Part shown: piece after piece, positions 17,017-25,977 of the stretch
Layout: each line of letters begins with the position of its first letter
How positions within the stretch are numbered: position 1 is the first letter of the stretch
From: Amycolatopsis japonica
GTDB taxonomy: Bacteria; Actinomycetota; Actinomycetes; Mycobacteriales; Pseudonocardiaceae
Assembly (NCBI RefSeq): GCF_000732925.1
Contig: NZ_CP008953.1
Location: forward strand, 7,309,001-7,373,000
Direction of reading: 5' to 3'
DNA: 64,000 bases
Translations under genes and position numbers: made by a program
The notes under the pieces: model-generated
Databases searched by the model: none
Seen by the model: the letters and a program-made list of their open reading frames with translations, nothing else
What the model was told of the DNA's origin: nothing

Positions 17017-17814
17017 CTACAGTACGGCGCTCACGTCCCGGGCGGCGGCACGAAGTCCGTCGTGCGCCGCCCGGGTCGACCGCGGGTCGAGGGCGTTGGC
17101 CGCCAGGCGGAAGAGGACGGCCCGCAGCAGAAGCTGCGGCCATTCGGGCAGATGCGCCCAGCGTTCGAGAAGATCGATGGTGGCGCCGCCCCAGGCCAGC
17201 GCGTCGACCGCGACGATCGCGGCGCCCCATTCACCCGGCCGGTAGTACGGCACGAAATCGACGATGCCGGGCGCCGCGTCGCCGTCGAACAGCACGCCGG
17301 CGAGCAGCTCCCCGTGGACGACCTGGTCGGGCAGTTTGACCGGTCTTCGGGACCCCGCCAGTACCTCGAACCAGCGGCCGCCCTTGTTCTCGTCGAGGGA
17401 CATGTCCGCCTCGCCCCAGGCGAGTTTGTCGGCCAGCGCCTCGAGATCGGTGCGCCGTCCCAGGAAATCCGGCCGGGGCAGACCGGCCGTCGCGCGATGC
17501 AGTTTGACCGCCGCGTGCACGACCTCGTCGTACCGGTGCTCGGCCGTGCCGGACACGAACCGGTTCGCCGACCAGCCGCCGACCACCCAACGGCCGTCAC
17601 TGGACCGGACCGGTTTCGCGACCCGCAGACCCGGCTCGTCGACGGCTTCCAGCGCACGTGCCGTCCACAGGGTCCGGGACTTGTCCACGACCGGCTTGAG
17701 CACGAGATCGTTGTAGCGCCAGGAATCGGTGCCGGGCATCGGTTCCGCGTCACCGGTACGTCCGCCGAACGCCGAACAGACGTGTTCCGGAGGGCTCTGA
17801 AGGGTGGCACGCAC
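17017..17814 (-). CDS. TIGR02569 family protein (phosphotransferase-like)
   Basis: A 265-residue actinobacterial protein with a degenerate aminoglycoside-phosphotransferase fold: VVHGELLAGVLFDGDAAPGI resembles the catalytic HGD/loop region and IVDFVPYYRPGEW the metal-binding aspartate. From memory, the equivalent M. tuberculosis gene lies beside moeZ (Rv3205c), matching the position here. The substrate is unknown. It is convergent with the FtsX permease with only one base between the stops. Confidence 0.8.
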   Translation of the reverse strand: MRATLQSPPEHVCSAFGGRTGDAEPMPGTDSWRYNDLVLKPVVDKSRTLWTARALEAVDEPGLRVAKPVRSSDGRWVVGGWSANRFVSGTAEHRYDEVVHAAVKLHRATAGLPRPDFLGRRTDLEALADKLAWGEADMSLDENKGGRWFEVLAGSRRPVKLPDQVVHGELLAGVLFDGDAAPGIVDFVPYYRPGEWGAAIVAVDALAWGGATIDLLERWAHLPEWPQLLLRAVLFRLAANALDPRSTRAAHDGLRAAARDVSAVL

Positions 17815-17883
17815 GGCTCGGCACGTTACCCCGTCTTACGTGCCACGAACGAGAAGACGCGCTGGTCTTGAGTAGCGATACTC

Positions 17884-18888
17884 ATGACACGATCGCTTCT
17901 GACCTGCCATTCTTCGACCGTGATCCCCCGAACGGCGCAGCGCCGCCTTACCGACGGGCAACTCACCGCCCTCGCGCTCGGTTCACTGTGGCTGCTCGGC
18001 ACGCTGGGCGCGGTCACCATGGGCCTGTTGCTCCCGCTCGCCGCGTTCCTGCACGTCCCGTGGATCGCGCTGCCGGTTCCGCTCGCGTCGATCGGGATGG
18101 TCTACGTCGTCGGTCTCGCGGCGCCAGAGGCTTTTCCGGCCGTCGCGAAGCCTTGGCCGCGGCTGGCGTGGGCTTCCGTGGCCGGGATCTCCGGCGTTTT
18201 CGGCGCGATCTTCGTGCTGGAGGTGGCGGAGGCGTTCGATCCCTGGTTCGCGTTGCCGTTCTTCGGCGTGCCGGTGCTGCTCGTCGCGGGTCTGTTCGCG
18301 CAGGGGCCGGGCGTCCGGGCGGGCGCGGGAGTCCTTTTGGTCGCGTTGGTCGCGGGCGGGATCGCCGTGCCCGCGTCGCTGCCTTCGGACACCGCCACCC
18401 GGCGGCTCGCCGCGACCGGCGTCCCGCACGACCGCACCCTCGCCGCGGACCTCGGCCCTCATCGGCTCCCGACCAAGACGACCGAAGACTCCGGGTCGCT
18501 GATCGTCGAGTACGCGCCTCAGCTGTGGATCTCGCCCGTCTGGACCTTCGCGACCGACGTCGTCGAGAGCTGCGAGACAGCGGTGAAGACCGCTTGGCGC
18601 CTCGGAAACGCGACGTGCACCCCGGTCGGCGACGGCGAGTTCGTGCGGCGCGACGCCGAGCGGATCGAGTTCGTCCAGCGACGTGGCGCGCTGTCGGTGC
18701 ACGTCGCGGGCAACCACAACTGGAAACCCGACGAGCTGCGGGAACTGGCCGGGAAGACCCATCCGCTGACCGACGCCGAGATCATCGCCGCCGTGCCCAA
18801 GTCGCGGGGCGGGAACCGGACCGATGTCTTGGCGGGGTTCACGGTCTTCGTGCGGGCGATCTTCACCGGCCGGTCGATCGGCTACTGA
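17884..18888 (+). CDS. hypothetical membrane protein with C-terminal soluble domain
   Basis: A 334-residue protein I do not recognise. Five hydrophobic stretches fill residues 28-170 (for example LALGSLWLLGTLGAVTMGLL and FALPFFGVPVLLVAGLFA). A soluble region of about 160 residues follows, containing LWISPVWTF, CETAVKTAWRLGNATC and VQRRGALSVHVAGNHNW. The two cysteines in that region could pair outside the cell. It lies between the TIGR02569 gene (divergent) and moeZ (convergent). Confidence 0.65.
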   Translation: MTRSLLTCHSSTVIPRTAQRRLTDGQLTALALGSLWLLGTLGAVTMGLLLPLAAFLHVPWIALPVPLASIGMVYVVGLAAPEAFPAVAKPWPRLAWASVAGISGVFGAIFVLEVAEAFDPWFALPFFGVPVLLVAGLFAQGPGVRAGAGVLLVALVAGGIAVPASLPSDTATRRLAATGVPHDRTLAADLGPHRLPTKTTEDSGSLIVEYAPQLWISPVWTFATDVVESCETAVKTAWRLGNATCTPVGDGEFVRRDAERIEFVQRRGALSVHVAGNHNWKPDELRELAGKTHPLTDAEIIAAVPKSRGGNRTDVLAGFTVFVRAIFTGRSIGY

Positions 18889-18896
18889 CGCTCGGG

Positions 18897-18920
18897 GGAG
18901 CAAGGGACCTTTGCTACCAC
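18897..18920 (+). repeat. family A element copy 1
   Basis: GGAGCAAGGGACCTTTGCTACC begins here. The inner GCAAGGGACCTTTGC is nearly self-complementary (one G-T pair). Close copies occur at 26518, 26649, 26693 (inverted), 29771, 35636 (inverted), 37733 and 37883, always outside genes. Confidence 0.7.
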
Positions 18921-18984
18921 CCGGCAGCGCGGTCGCCTGGGCAGGTTCAGCGGTCCATGAAGGCCCCCTTGAGAGACCCAGAGT

Positions 18985-19035
18985 CCGTGAAGGCCTCCTT
19001 CACTACCTTCAGGGTAGGCAAGGAGGCCTTCACGG
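18985..19035. terminator. bidirectional hairpin, family C copy 2
   Basis: A perfect 16-bp stem CCGTGAAGGCCTCCTT (18985-19000) with its complement at 19020-19035. An inner CTACC/GGTAG stem lies in the loop. A truncated second copy (TGAAGGCCCCCTTGAGAGAC) sits just before it at 18958. It separates the convergent membrane-protein gene and moeZ. Confidence 0.7.
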
Positions 19036-19043
19036 GCGAAACG

Positions 19044-20222
19044 TCAGTAGGTCGGCAGGCTCTGGTCGATCTGCCGCGCCCAGGCCAGCACGCCGCCACC
19101 GAGGTGGGTCGCGTCCTTGAACCCGGCCTTGTGCAGCGCCGCCAGCGCCTCCGCCGAACGCGCGCCCGACTTGCAGTGCAGCACGATCGGCTTGTCCTGC
19201 GGCAGTTCCGACAGCGCCTCGCCCGAAAGGATCTTGTCCTTCGGGATCAGCGTCGCGCCCTTGATGTTCACGATCTCGTACTCGTGCGGCTCGCGGACGT
19301 CGATGAGGGCGAAGTTGTCGCCGTTGTCGAACTTGGCCTTGAGCTCCGCCGGAGTGATCGTGCTTCCCGAAGCTGCCGAAGCGGCTTCGTCCGACACGAC
19401 GCCACAGAACGCTTCGTAGTCGATGAGCTCGGTGATCTTCGGGGTCTCCGGATCCTTGCGGATCTTGACCTCGCGGTACTTCATCTCGAGCGCGTCGTAG
19501 CTGACGAGCCTGCCCAGCAGCGGCTCACCGATACCGGTGATCAGCTTGATCGCCTCGTTCACCATGATCGAGCCGATCGACGCGCACAGCACGCCCAGCA
19601 CGCCACCCTCGGCGCACGACGGCACCATGCCGGGCGGCGGCGGCTCGGGGTAGAGGTCGCGGTAGTTGAGGCCCTTGCCGTTCGGCGCGTCCTCCCAGAA
19701 CACGCTCGCCTGGCCCTCGAACCGGTAGATCGAGCCCCACACGTAGGGCTTGCCGGTGAGCACGGCGGCGTCGTTCACCAGGTACCGCGTCGCGAAGTTG
19801 TCGGTGCCGTCGAGGATCAGGTCGTACTGCTCGAACAGTTCGAGCGCGTTCGACGACTCGAGCCGGTCGGTGTGCAGGTGCACCTTCACGAACGGATTGA
19901 TCTCGGCGATCGTCTCCTGCGCCGACGCGGCCTTGAGCTTGCCGATGTCGGACTGTCCGTGGATGACCTGGCGGTGCAGATTCGATTCGTCGACCTCGTC
20001 GAAGTCGACGATGCCGAGCGTGCCGACCCCGGCCGCGGCCAGGTACAGCAGCGCCGGGCTGCCGAGGCCACCGGCACCGATGACCAGCACCTTGGCGTTC
20101 TTCAGCCGTTTCTGCCCGGTCACCCCGACGTCCGGGATGATCAGGTGACGGCTGTACCGGGCCACCTCGTCCTTGGTGAGCTCGGCGGCCGGCTCTACGA
20201 GCGGCGGCAGCGTGCCTGACAT
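19044..20222 (-). CDS. moeZ: adenylyltransferase/sulfurtransferase MoeZ
   Basis: A 392-residue fusion of an E1-like ThiF/MoeB domain (residues 20-250, VLVIGAGGLGSPALLYLA as the nucleotide site, then NLHRQVIHGQSDIG and PSCAEGGVLGVLCASIGS) with a C-terminal rhodanese domain (residues 285-392) whose catalytic cysteine is in HCKSGARS near 348. It activates and thiolates ubiquitin-like sulfur carriers such as MoaD/CysO for molybdopterin and cysteine synthesis. It is relevant to the molybdopterin nitrate reductase in this window. The ATG at 20222 is preferred: GGAGG lies 5 bp upstream, whereas the ATG at 20234 lacks a good site. Confidence 0.94.
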   Translation of the reverse strand: MSGTLPPLVEPAAELTKDEVARYSRHLIIPDVGVTGQKRLKNAKVLVIGAGGLGSPALLYLAAAGVGTLGIVDFDEVDESNLHRQVIHGQSDIGKLKAASAQETIAEINPFVKVHLHTDRLESSNALELFEQYDLILDGTDNFATRYLVNDAAVLTGKPYVWGSIYRFEGQASVFWEDAPNGKGLNYRDLYPEPPPPGMVPSCAEGGVLGVLCASIGSIMVNEAIKLITGIGEPLLGRLVSYDALEMKYREVKIRKDPETPKITELIDYEAFCGVVSDEAASAASGSTITPAELKAKFDNGDNFALIDVREPHEYEIVNIKGATLIPKDKILSGEALSELPQDKPIVLHCKSGARSAEALAALHKAGFKDATHLGGGVLAWARQIDQSLPTY

Positions 20223-20341
20223 CGGGTCCTCCATCTCGCGTGGATCGCGGGTCGCATCCCAGTATCTACAACACGAAGAGACGGAAACGCCTTCCCCTGT
20301 TTCACATCCTGGGATTTCCCAGCAGGCGAGACGGCCTGGAC

Positions 20342-21595
20342 TTAGGGTGCCTGATTCGGCCAGGAGCCCGGCTTGCAGACCTTGCCGTCCGCGGGCACCT
20401 TGCCGCGGTCACCGCCGGGGAGATTGTTCAGCTGCGCCACGAAGTCGTTGGAGACGCCGAACGTCTGCTGCATCATCACCGGCGCGATCCCGCCGTTCTC
20501 CTTGCAGCCCTGGTGCTTTCCGCCGAGGGCATGCCCGACCTCGTGATTGATGGCGTACTGCCGATACCCGGTCATGTCGCTCTCGAACGCCATCGCACCC
20601 CGCACCCAGCGGGCGAGGTTGATCACCACGCGCTTGTCGAAGCTCGCGCGATAGCACGAGGTCTCGTAAGTGATCTGGAACATGCAGACGTCCGCGCGAT
20701 GCGTCGTGTTCGGTGTGGTGAGACTCACCCGGAAGCTGGGGTTCGGGAAACTCGCGTCGACGCGCTGAAGCGCCTTCCTGCCGTCCCACGTCCAGCTCTT
20801 GGGATTGGACAGGGTGGCCTCCACCATCGTGGCGAAGCTGTCGTCACCGCCGTAGCTGGCCTGATCGATGCCGTCCTCGACCTCGACGGTGTACGTGTAC
20901 AGCTGCCCCGTCCCGACCTTGTCCCCCTTGCCCGGCACCACGTGATAGGTGCCCTTGCCGGACTCGGTGAAGGGGCCGCCCTTCGGCAGGTCCGCGGTCG
21001 GGATCTTGAGGTCGATCGGTTTGGCCGGGTTCTCGGGAAGGACGTCGCCGCCCCCGTCCACACCCGCGCCCGGCTCGCCGCCGTTGCCGGCGGATCCGTC
21101 GGCACCGTCGGCCGCGGCCGAAGTCGTCCCGTCGGAGGCGATCGGCTCGGCCGGGCCGGTGGCGGTGTTGAACACGACCAGCGCGGTGATCACCACGAGG
21201 ATCGGCAGCGCGTACACACGCCAGCCGTAGGTCTTGGCGAACTGGCCGATGCCGCCCTTGCCCTTGCGTTTGGCGGCCTTGGCCTTGGCGGCGCCGGTCT
21301 CGTGCGGCTTCCAGGACGCGCTGAGCGGCTGGGCGCTGGTCCGGCGGCCGCCGGGACGGTAGCGGTCCTCGTCGAGCCGCTGCGACGGCGGCGGCGTCGG
21401 CCGGTACTGGCCCGTGCGCGGCACGTCGGAAGACCGGGGCTGGGCGCGCGGCGGACGGCGGGCGGATGCGGAGTACTGAGACCGCCGACCCTCGCCCTGC
21501 GCGCCTTGCTTTACCCGATCCACGCGCACCAGGGTGCCATAACCGAACTGTGATGTTGTGAGCGACCGGCGCTTCGCACGGCGTGTCCTACCCAC
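20342..21595 (-). CDS. DUF3152 membrane-anchored putative metalloprotease
   Basis: Up to 417 residues. A basic, disordered N-terminus of about 120 residues precedes one transmembrane helix (YALPILVVITALVVFN), a Gly/Ser/Asp-rich linker and the DUF3152 domain. That domain has a zinc-protease-like HEVGHALGGKHQGC motif near residue 350, so an exported metallopeptidase is plausible but unproven. M. tuberculosis Rv3207c, next to moeZ, is the remembered counterpart. The start is uncertain: GTG at 21595 is the longest, and in-frame GTG codons near 21531 are alternatives that keep the whole recognised domain. Confidence 0.82.
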   Translation of the reverse strand: MGRTRRAKRRSLTTSQFGYGTLVRVDRVKQGAQGEGRRSQYSASARRPPRAQPRSSDVPRTGQYRPTPPPSQRLDEDRYRPGGRRTSAQPLSASWKPHETGAAKAKAAKRKGKGGIGQFAKTYGWRVYALPILVVITALVVFNTATGPAEPIASDGTTSAAADGADGSAGNGGEPGAGVDGGGDVLPENPAKPIDLKIPTADLPKGGPFTESGKGTYHVVPGKGDKVGTGQLYTYTVEVEDGIDQASYGGDDSFATMVEATLSNPKSWTWDGRKALQRVDASFPNPSFRVSLTTPNTTHRADVCMFQITYETSCYRASFDKRVVINLARWVRGAMAFESDMTGYRQYAINHEVGHALGGKHQGCKENGGIAPVMMQQTFGVSNDFVAQLNNLPGGDRGKVPADGKVCKPGSWPNQAP

Positions 21596-21604
21596 CCGAA
21601 TGGG

Positions 21605-22594
21605 CTACCAGGTGCCCGATTCGACCGATTCCCACATCCCCAAAACGGCCTTCGCTACGACATTCGGGCGTTCCATCTGCGCCACGTGGCCGGTTCGGGG
21701 CAGAACGAGCAACCGCGCGTGCGGAAGTAGCCGAGCGGTGCGCTCGGCGCGCCGGACGGAGATCACCCGGTCGTGCTGCCCCCATACGACGAGCGTCGGC
21801 GCGTCGACGCTCGGTGCGACCGCCCACAGCGACGCGGGACCGCGCGCGGACCACGTCCGGAAGATGCCGAACGTGCTGCGAGCCAGCGCGGGGGCGGCCC
21901 AGGCGAACCCGGCGCGGGCGCTGTGCTCCTCTTCGAGCTCGTCCAGCCTGCTCTCGGCGAAGCGGCTCGGGTCGGCGAAGCACAGCTTGATGACCTGCAT
22001 GGCTCGTTCGCGCGGACCGAGCGCGGCGAGCTGACGGCGTACGGCCCGGCCGATCAGCGGCAGGTACGCGAACGCCATCCGTGGGTCGGACAGCCGCTTC
22101 ATGCTGGGGCGGAGGTCCGGCATGGCGGGCGAGATCAGCGTCAGCGTCTTCACCAGCTCCGGGCGGCGGGCCGCGACGAGCAGCGCGACGGCGCCGCCCA
22201 TCGAGTTGCCGAACAGGTGCACCGGCCCCGCTTCGAGGCTCTCGATGTGGCCCGCCACGACCTCGGCATGCGCGTCGAGGCTGAAGTCGAAGTCGTCGGG
22301 CGGCTCCGAATAGCCGAAACCCGGCAAATCGACCGAGGTGCCTGCGGCTTGGGGCGACAAGAGGGCGGCCAGGTCGGTCCAGTTCGTGGACGATCCGCCG
22401 AGACCGTGGACGTAGACGGCCGTCTCGGGACCGCCCGGTGTCCGGCGGATGTGCAATTTCACCCCGCCGACACCTATTGTTTCCCCGGGCCAAGGGGGCG
22501 GCGCCGGGTCCAGCGACGGCAATGACCTGCGCGACAGCGGCACATGGGTCAGCGGAGAGCGGCCCCCGGCGGCACGGGAAACTGAAGAAGACAC
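21605..22594 (-). CDS. alpha/beta hydrolase
   Basis: A 329-residue serine hydrolase fold. The oxyanion region VYVHGLGGSSTNW lies near residue 62, the nucleophile elbow GNSMGG near 130, the acid in WGQHDRV near 275 and the catalytic histidine in TGHVAQME near 305. No signal peptide is visible; the N-terminus is a short Pro/Ser-rich tail. The substrate is unknown. It lies 9 bp upstream of the DUF3152 gene and is probably co-transcribed with it and moeZ. The start is GTG at 22594, with later starts possible. Confidence 0.85.
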   Translation of the reverse strand: MSSSVSRAAGGRSPLTHVPLSRRSLPSLDPAPPPWPGETIGVGGVKLHIRRTPGGPETAVYVHGLGGSSTNWTDLAALLSPQAAGTSVDLPGFGYSEPPDDFDFSLDAHAEVVAGHIESLEAGPVHLFGNSMGGAVALLVAARRPELVKTLTLISPAMPDLRPSMKRLSDPRMAFAYLPLIGRAVRRQLAALGPRERAMQVIKLCFADPSRFAESRLDELEEEHSARAGFAWAAPALARSTFGIFRTWSARGPASLWAVAPSVDAPTLVVWGQHDRVISVRRAERTARLLPHARLLVLPRTGHVAQMERPNVVAKAVLGMWESVESGTW

Positions 22595-22706
22595 AGCATC
22601 AAGGATGCCCGACCCTTGGCGGTCCGGCCGTACCGGCGAGTAATCTCGAGCTCACTTCACGCGGCGGTGACCCCGCCCCGCGGAGCCCGCGGCTACTGGA
22701 GGAACG

Positions 22707-23330
22707 ATGACAGAAATGGCGCGACTGCAGGCCCGAGGTGTCCGCCTGCCCCGAACGGAACGCCGCGCCCAGCTGCTGGCCGCCGCGCAGCGGGTGTTCG
22801 CCGCGAACGGATACCACGCCGCCGCGATGGACGAGATCGCCGAAGAGGCCGGAGTCAGCAAGCCGGTCCTCTACCAGCACTTCCCCGGCAAGCTCGACCT
22901 CTACATCGCGCTGCTGGAGAGCCACGTCGACGAACTGGTGCGGCGGGTCAAGGACGCGCTCGACTCCACGTCGGACAACAAGCAGCGCGTGCCGGCGACC
23001 GTCGGCGCGTTCTTCGACTTCGTGAACAACGACGCCGGCGCGTTCCGCATGGTCTTCGAGTCCGACCTGCGCGGCGAGCCCGCCGTCCAGGAGGCGGTGG
23101 ACCGGGCGACGTCGGCCAGCGTCGACGCGATCACCGAGACCATCACCGCCGACGCGGGCCTCGACGAGGACAAGGCCCGGCTGCTCGCCGTCGGCCTCGT
23201 GGGCCTCTCGCAGGTCAGCGCGCGCTTCTGGCTGGCGCACCACAAGTCGATGAGCCGCGAAGAGGCCGTCGCGCTCACCGCCAACCTCGCCTGGCGAGGC
23301 ATCGGCGGTGGCTTCCCGCTCCAGCATTGA
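22707..23330 (+). CDS. TetR-family regulator
   Basis: A 207-residue TetR protein with the HTH at residues 20-65 (LLAAAQRVFAANGYHAAAMD, then EEAGVSKPVLYQHFPGKLDL). The C-terminal ligand domain (FFDFVNNDAGAFRMVFESDLRG) is of the type found in M. tuberculosis Rv3208, which occupies the same neighbourhood in my recollection. GGAGG lies 6 bp before the ATG. It is divergent from the hydrolase-DUF3152-moeZ group, the natural candidates for control. Confidence 0.9.
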   Translation: MTEMARLQARGVRLPRTERRAQLLAAAQRVFAANGYHAAAMDEIAEEAGVSKPVLYQHFPGKLDLYIALLESHVDELVRRVKDALDSTSDNKQRVPATVGAFFDFVNNDAGAFRMVFESDLRGEPAVQEAVDRATSASVDAITETITADAGLDEDKARLLAVGLVGLSQVSARFWLAHHKSMSREEAVALTANLAWRGIGGGFPLQH

Positions 23331-23336
23331 CCCCCG

Positions 23337-23398
23337 CGTTTCGTCCTCTGAATGCGGTCCTTGCGCGTGCAACGACCGCATCCAGAGGACGAATTGCG
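23337..23398. terminator. bidirectional hairpin, family D copy 2
   Basis: The first arm starts CGTTTCGTCCTCTGAATGCG at 23337 and the second ends CCAGAGGACGAATTGCG at 23398. The stem is about 22 bp with a few mismatches. The loop carries its own TTGC/GCAA stem (23361-23372). It occupies the gap between the convergent TetR and amidohydrolase genes. Confidence 0.7.
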
Positions 23399-23403
23399 TC
23401 AGG

Positions 23404-24822
23404 TCACTGGGGCAGGAGCTTCTTCAGGCGGTCGGCGGCGGCCTGGGCGTCGGCGACGACCTTCGCGGTGTCGATACCGACAACGCGGCCTTCGCGCTTG
23501 AGGGCGCGCCCGTCGACGAACACCCATGAGACGTTCGCGGGCTGGGTGTTGAAGACCAGCTGATTCACCCAGTCCACCTTCGGCGCGAAGTTGACCGCTT
23601 GGGCGTCGACCAGCTGGAGATCCGCTCGCTTGCCCGGCGTCAGCGACCCGATCTCCTTGTCCATCCCGAGCGCCTCCGCACCGCCGAGGGTCGCCATGCG
23701 CAGGACGTCCGTCGTGGTCGGGTAGACCGCCGGATCCGTCGTGGTCGCCCGCTGGAGACCGACGGCCGCGCGCATCACGTTGAACATGTCGCTCGTGTCG
23801 TTGGTGCCGCCGTCGAGGCCGAGCCCGACCTTCATGTTCCGCTTCTTCATCTCCGGCAGCCGGATGACGCCCGACGCGAGCCGCATGTTCGACAGCGGGT
23901 TGTGCGCCACGCCGACCCCGGCGGCCGCGAGTTCGTCGAGATCGGCGTCGGTGGTCTGGATGACGTGGTTCGCCACCAGCCCGGAGTGCAGCGCGTTCGC
24001 GCGCCGGAGCGCGTCCATCTGCCCCGCGGTCAGATCGGCCTTCGATTCGAGCAGGTGCACGTTCAAGGAGACGCCGAGCTCGCGCGCGAGCTTCTCCGAG
24101 GCTTCGACGCTCGGGAAGTTCCCCGTGGACGGATGCGTGCCGATCTGCAGGCGTGCCAACGGGTTCGGATCGATGACCTCGCGCTTCACGCGGCGGATCT
24201 CGTTCTGCAGCGCGGGATCGGTGGTGCCGTTGTAGGAGTAGAGGAACCGCAGCTTCGACTCGCCGAGCGCGCGGAGACCGCCCTTGGCGAAGTCGGTGTT
24301 GAACGCGTGCGACCAGTCGGTGACCGTGGTGATCCCGGTCGAGACGACGTCGGCCGCGGCGAGTTTCGTACCCGCGTACGCGTCCGCGTCGGTCACGGGG
24401 GCGCGGTACAGCGGGATGACGCATTTGCCGAGCCAGCCGATGAGTTCCTTGTCGGCCGCGCAACCGCGGATGAGCGACTGCCACAGGTGGTTGTGCAGGT
24501 CGACGAAGCCGGGCAGCACGATCTTGCCCCGGCCGTCGACGACTCTCGCGGTGCCGGCGTCGAGGTCCTTGCCGACCTGCTTGATCTTGGTGCCTTCCAG
24601 TACGACGTCGGCGTCGGCGAGGGCGCCGAGCGGTCCTTCGCCGAGGCTGGGATCCATCGTGAGCACCATCGAAGCGTCACGGATGACGACCCGGCCTGCG
24701 CCGGTGAATTCCGCGTCGCCGGCTTCGGTGGTCTCGCCACCCAGGTCGGTGAGCAGAGCCGCTCCGAGGACGACGGCGATGGTGAGGCTGAAAACGGACA
24801 GGATCGATCTGTTTCGTTTCAT
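23404..24822 (-). CDS. exported amidohydrolase (atrazine chlorohydrolase/SAH deaminase-like)
   Basis: A 472-residue metal-dependent hydrolase of the TrzA/AtzA/guanine-deaminase group. Metal ligands are seen in GFVDLHNHLWQS (HxH, near 105), NVHLLESKADL, NHVIQTT and GLGLDGGTNDTSD. Unusually, an N-terminal hydrophobic segment (SILSVFSLTIAVVLGAALLT, residues 6-25) after MKRNR suggests export or membrane anchoring; there is no lipobox cysteine. Most relatives are cytoplasmic deaminases. It is followed upstream on the same strand by another amidohydrolase 35 bp away, so the pair may act on related substrates. Confidence 0.85.
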   Translation of the reverse strand: MKRNRSILSVFSLTIAVVLGAALLTDLGGETTEAGDAEFTGAGRVVIRDASMVLTMDPSLGEGPLGALADADVVLEGTKIKQVGKDLDAGTARVVDGRGKIVLPGFVDLHNHLWQSLIRGCAADKELIGWLGKCVIPLYRAPVTDADAYAGTKLAAADVVSTGITTVTDWSHAFNTDFAKGGLRALGESKLRFLYSYNGTTDPALQNEIRRVKREVIDPNPLARLQIGTHPSTGNFPSVEASEKLARELGVSLNVHLLESKADLTAGQMDALRRANALHSGLVANHVIQTTDADLDELAAAGVGVAHNPLSNMRLASGVIRLPEMKKRNMKVGLGLDGGTNDTSDMFNVMRAAVGLQRATTTDPAVYPTTTDVLRMATLGGAEALGMDKEIGSLTPGKRADLQLVDAQAVNFAPKVDWVNQLVFNTQPANVSWVFVDGRALKREGRVVGIDTAKVVADAQAAADRLKKLLPQ

Positions 24823-24857
24823 CGTTTCAACTCCCCAGTCGAGAAGATCACGCTAGC

Positions 24858-25898
24858 TCACCTGACGCGGACGCCCCGCAGAATCACCGCGACGGGATGC
24901 TCCAGCCGTGCCAGATCTTCGCGCGGATCGTCCGCGTAGACGACGGCGTCGGCGGGCGCGCCCGGGACCAGTCCGGGCAACCCCAGGTATTCGCGCGCGG
25001 CCCACGAACCCGCGGCGAGGGCCTCGTGCGGTCGCAGCCCCGCTTCCGCGAGGGCGCGGATCTCGACGCCGACGCGGCCATGCGGCCGGGAGTCGGTCCC
25101 GGCGAGGATCTTCACCCCGGCTTCGGCCGCCGCCGCGATCAGCCTCGGATGCGCCTCCGCCCCACCGACGAACCACCGTTTCCGGGGACTGTCCTCGCGG
25201 TTCCGCCCTCGCCCCAGCGCCGCCTGGAACACTGAAAGCGTCGGGGTGAGCGCGGTGCCGCGAGCCGCCATGTCCGGCAGGAGGCCGGGGTCGAGCCACA
25301 TCCCGTGCTCGACGGAATCGACTCCCGCGGCGACCGCCGCTTCACCGCCGGCGGCGTGCTGCGAGTGCACGGCGAGCCGCCCGCCCACCGCGTGCACCGC
25401 CTCGACGACGGCGGTCATGACGTCGGACGGCACGGCTTCGTCCCCGACCTGCCAATCGGCGATGATCTTGGCCCAGCCGGTGCGTTTCGCCTGCGCCGCG
25501 GCCAATCCAGGGAGCTCCGCGTGCGTGGCGCGGCGGCCCCAGCCGTCGAAGAACTGGCCGTGCTGGGCGATCCACGGCCCGGCGTGCACCGCGCGGGACA
25601 CGCCGGGTTCGGCGCCGAACCACTCGGGCGGCTCACCGGGCAGCCCCGGCGAACGGATCATCGTGACCCCGGCGTCGACGTGCCGGTGCAGATCGGCGCG
25701 CAGGATCTCCTCGTCCATCGGGTCGCCGGGCTCCTCGGCGCCGGGATGCGTGTGGGCGTCGACGAGGCCCGGCAAGAGCCAGCCCTCGGCGACCAGATCC
25801 GCTCCCGGGACCGGATCGGTGGTCCATCGATCGCCGTCGGCGTAGAGATCGACGTACTCGCCGTCGGGAAGCGCACGGCCCCGGATTCTGACGATCAC
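24858..25898 (-). CDS. amidohydrolase (imidazolonepropionase/prolidase-like)
   Basis: A 346-residue protein of the amidohydrolase superfamily with metal-binding motifs LPGLVDAHTHPG near residue 45, RLAVHSQHAAGG near 180, SVEHGMW near 200 and LAGTDSRPHG near 275. The carboxylated lysine is probably in WAKIIADWQ. No signal peptide is seen. It lies upstream of the exported amidohydrolase on the same strand with a 35-bp gap, and is divergent from the AhpD-like gene. The substrate is not predictable from sequence. Confidence 0.83.
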   Translation of the reverse strand: MIVRIRGRALPDGEYVDLYADGDRWTTDPVPGADLVAEGWLLPGLVDAHTHPGAEEPGDPMDEEILRADLHRHVDAGVTMIRSPGLPGEPPEWFGAEPGVSRAVHAGPWIAQHGQFFDGWGRRATHAELPGLAAAQAKRTGWAKIIADWQVGDEAVPSDVMTAVVEAVHAVGGRLAVHSQHAAGGEAAVAAGVDSVEHGMWLDPGLLPDMAARGTALTPTLSVFQAALGRGRNREDSPRKRWFVGGAEAHPRLIAAAAEAGVKILAGTDSRPHGRVGVEIRALAEAGLRPHEALAAGSWAAREYLGLPGLVPGAPADAVVYADDPREDLARLEHPVAVILRGVRVR

Positions 25899-25977
25899 AA
25901 TGCCCCCTTGCTCTCGTGTCGAGCCCGTTTTCGGCTATGAATCAAGTGACCGCGTTGCCGATCCGCGAGGAGTCACC

